Below are positions 63,811 through 64,000 of a stretch of 64,000 nucleotides of DNA, piece after piece (position 1 is the stretch's first letter; the number at the start of each line of letters is the position of its first letter). A program made the translations under genes and the position numbers. The notes under the pieces are model-generated. The model searched no databases. It was not told where the DNA came from and saw nothing but the letters and a program-made list of their open reading frames with translations. Where the stretch lies: the NCBI RefSeq assembly GCF_016801865.2, contig NC_068938.1, forward strand, positions 14,604,746 through 14,668,745, read 5' to 3'. The stretch comes from Culex pipiens pallens. Taxonomy: Eukaryota > Arthropoda > Insecta > Diptera > Culicidae.

Positions 63811-64000
63811 CGAGTGCTAATAATAAAATTGTGAAATAATTTGCTTTAAAATATATTCTTCTGCGTAAAATGACTTGTTTTAATTTATTCTTAACATAAA
63901 TTAAATTTCACTGTTGAACAGCATTTTTCATTGTTAAATTTACAGGAAAAAGTCGTTGTGAAAGCACTGAGGAACCAACCCGCTGCGATTGCCATGCGGC
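63811..64000. other. Window end, nothing identified
   Basis: AT-rich to about 63930, then less so. The last 60 bases could begin an exon but are too short to judge. Confidence 0.3.

Overview
The window looks like nuclear DNA of a culicine mosquito, probably Culex-like. The genes have short introns with GT/AG ends. The proteins match insect families: a PP2A B56 subunit, Fizzy/Cdc20, Caper/RBM39, ZAD zinc-finger proteins, RPAP2 and FAM210. Between the genes lie tRNA-derived SINEs, many palindromic MITE-like elements and an intact BEL/Pao retrotransposon. The species is inferred from overall character, not proven.

Layout. 1-1510 (minus): C-terminally incomplete acidic nuclear protein of unknown family carrying a PIP-box. 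2-13 kb: repeat-dominated, with two long tandem arrays (4.9-10.3 and 11.25-13.3 kb) whose unit is 8 bp throughout, separated by about 1 kb of unique DNA that may hold the first exons of a very small gene. 13.8-19.8 kb: complete BEL/Pao element with matching LTRs and a 5-bp target duplication. 21.1-24.6 kb (plus): PP2A B56 regulatory subunit. 26.3-28.2 kb: a 1.87-kb palindrome with tandem repeats inside its arms. 30-31.6 kb (minus): fzy, divergent from a ZAD/C2H2 gene (32.0-34.6 kb, plus). 35.1-43.1 kb (plus): Caper/RBM39, with a 6.2-kb first intron holding a LINE fragment, MITEs and a possible poison exon. 43.8-45.8 kb (minus): second ZAD/C2H2 gene, convergent with Caper and divergent from an RPAP2-like gene (46.1-47.0 kb, plus). 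47.6-48.1 kb: two SINEs. 51.9-58.5 kb (plus): FAM210-type (DUF1279) gene whose first intron holds a three-deep nest of mobile elements. 58.7-59.2 kb (minus): last exon of a third C2H2 gene. 59.4-63 kb: MITEs, a hairpin and a 75-bp minisatellite. 63.6-63.8 kb: decayed DEAD-box helicase pseudogene.

Functionally the unique genes are housekeeping or cell-cycle and RNA genes: APC/C activation (fzy), PP2A targeting (B56), splicing (Caper), RNA polymerase II CTD dephosphorylation (RPAP2) and a mitochondrial DUF1279 protein, plus insect ZAD transcription factors. They do not form an operon-like system. The most unusual signals are the constant 8-bp period across several kilobases of otherwise different satellite blocks, the long palindrome, and the poly(A) hexamer overlapping the stop codon in all three C2H2 genes.
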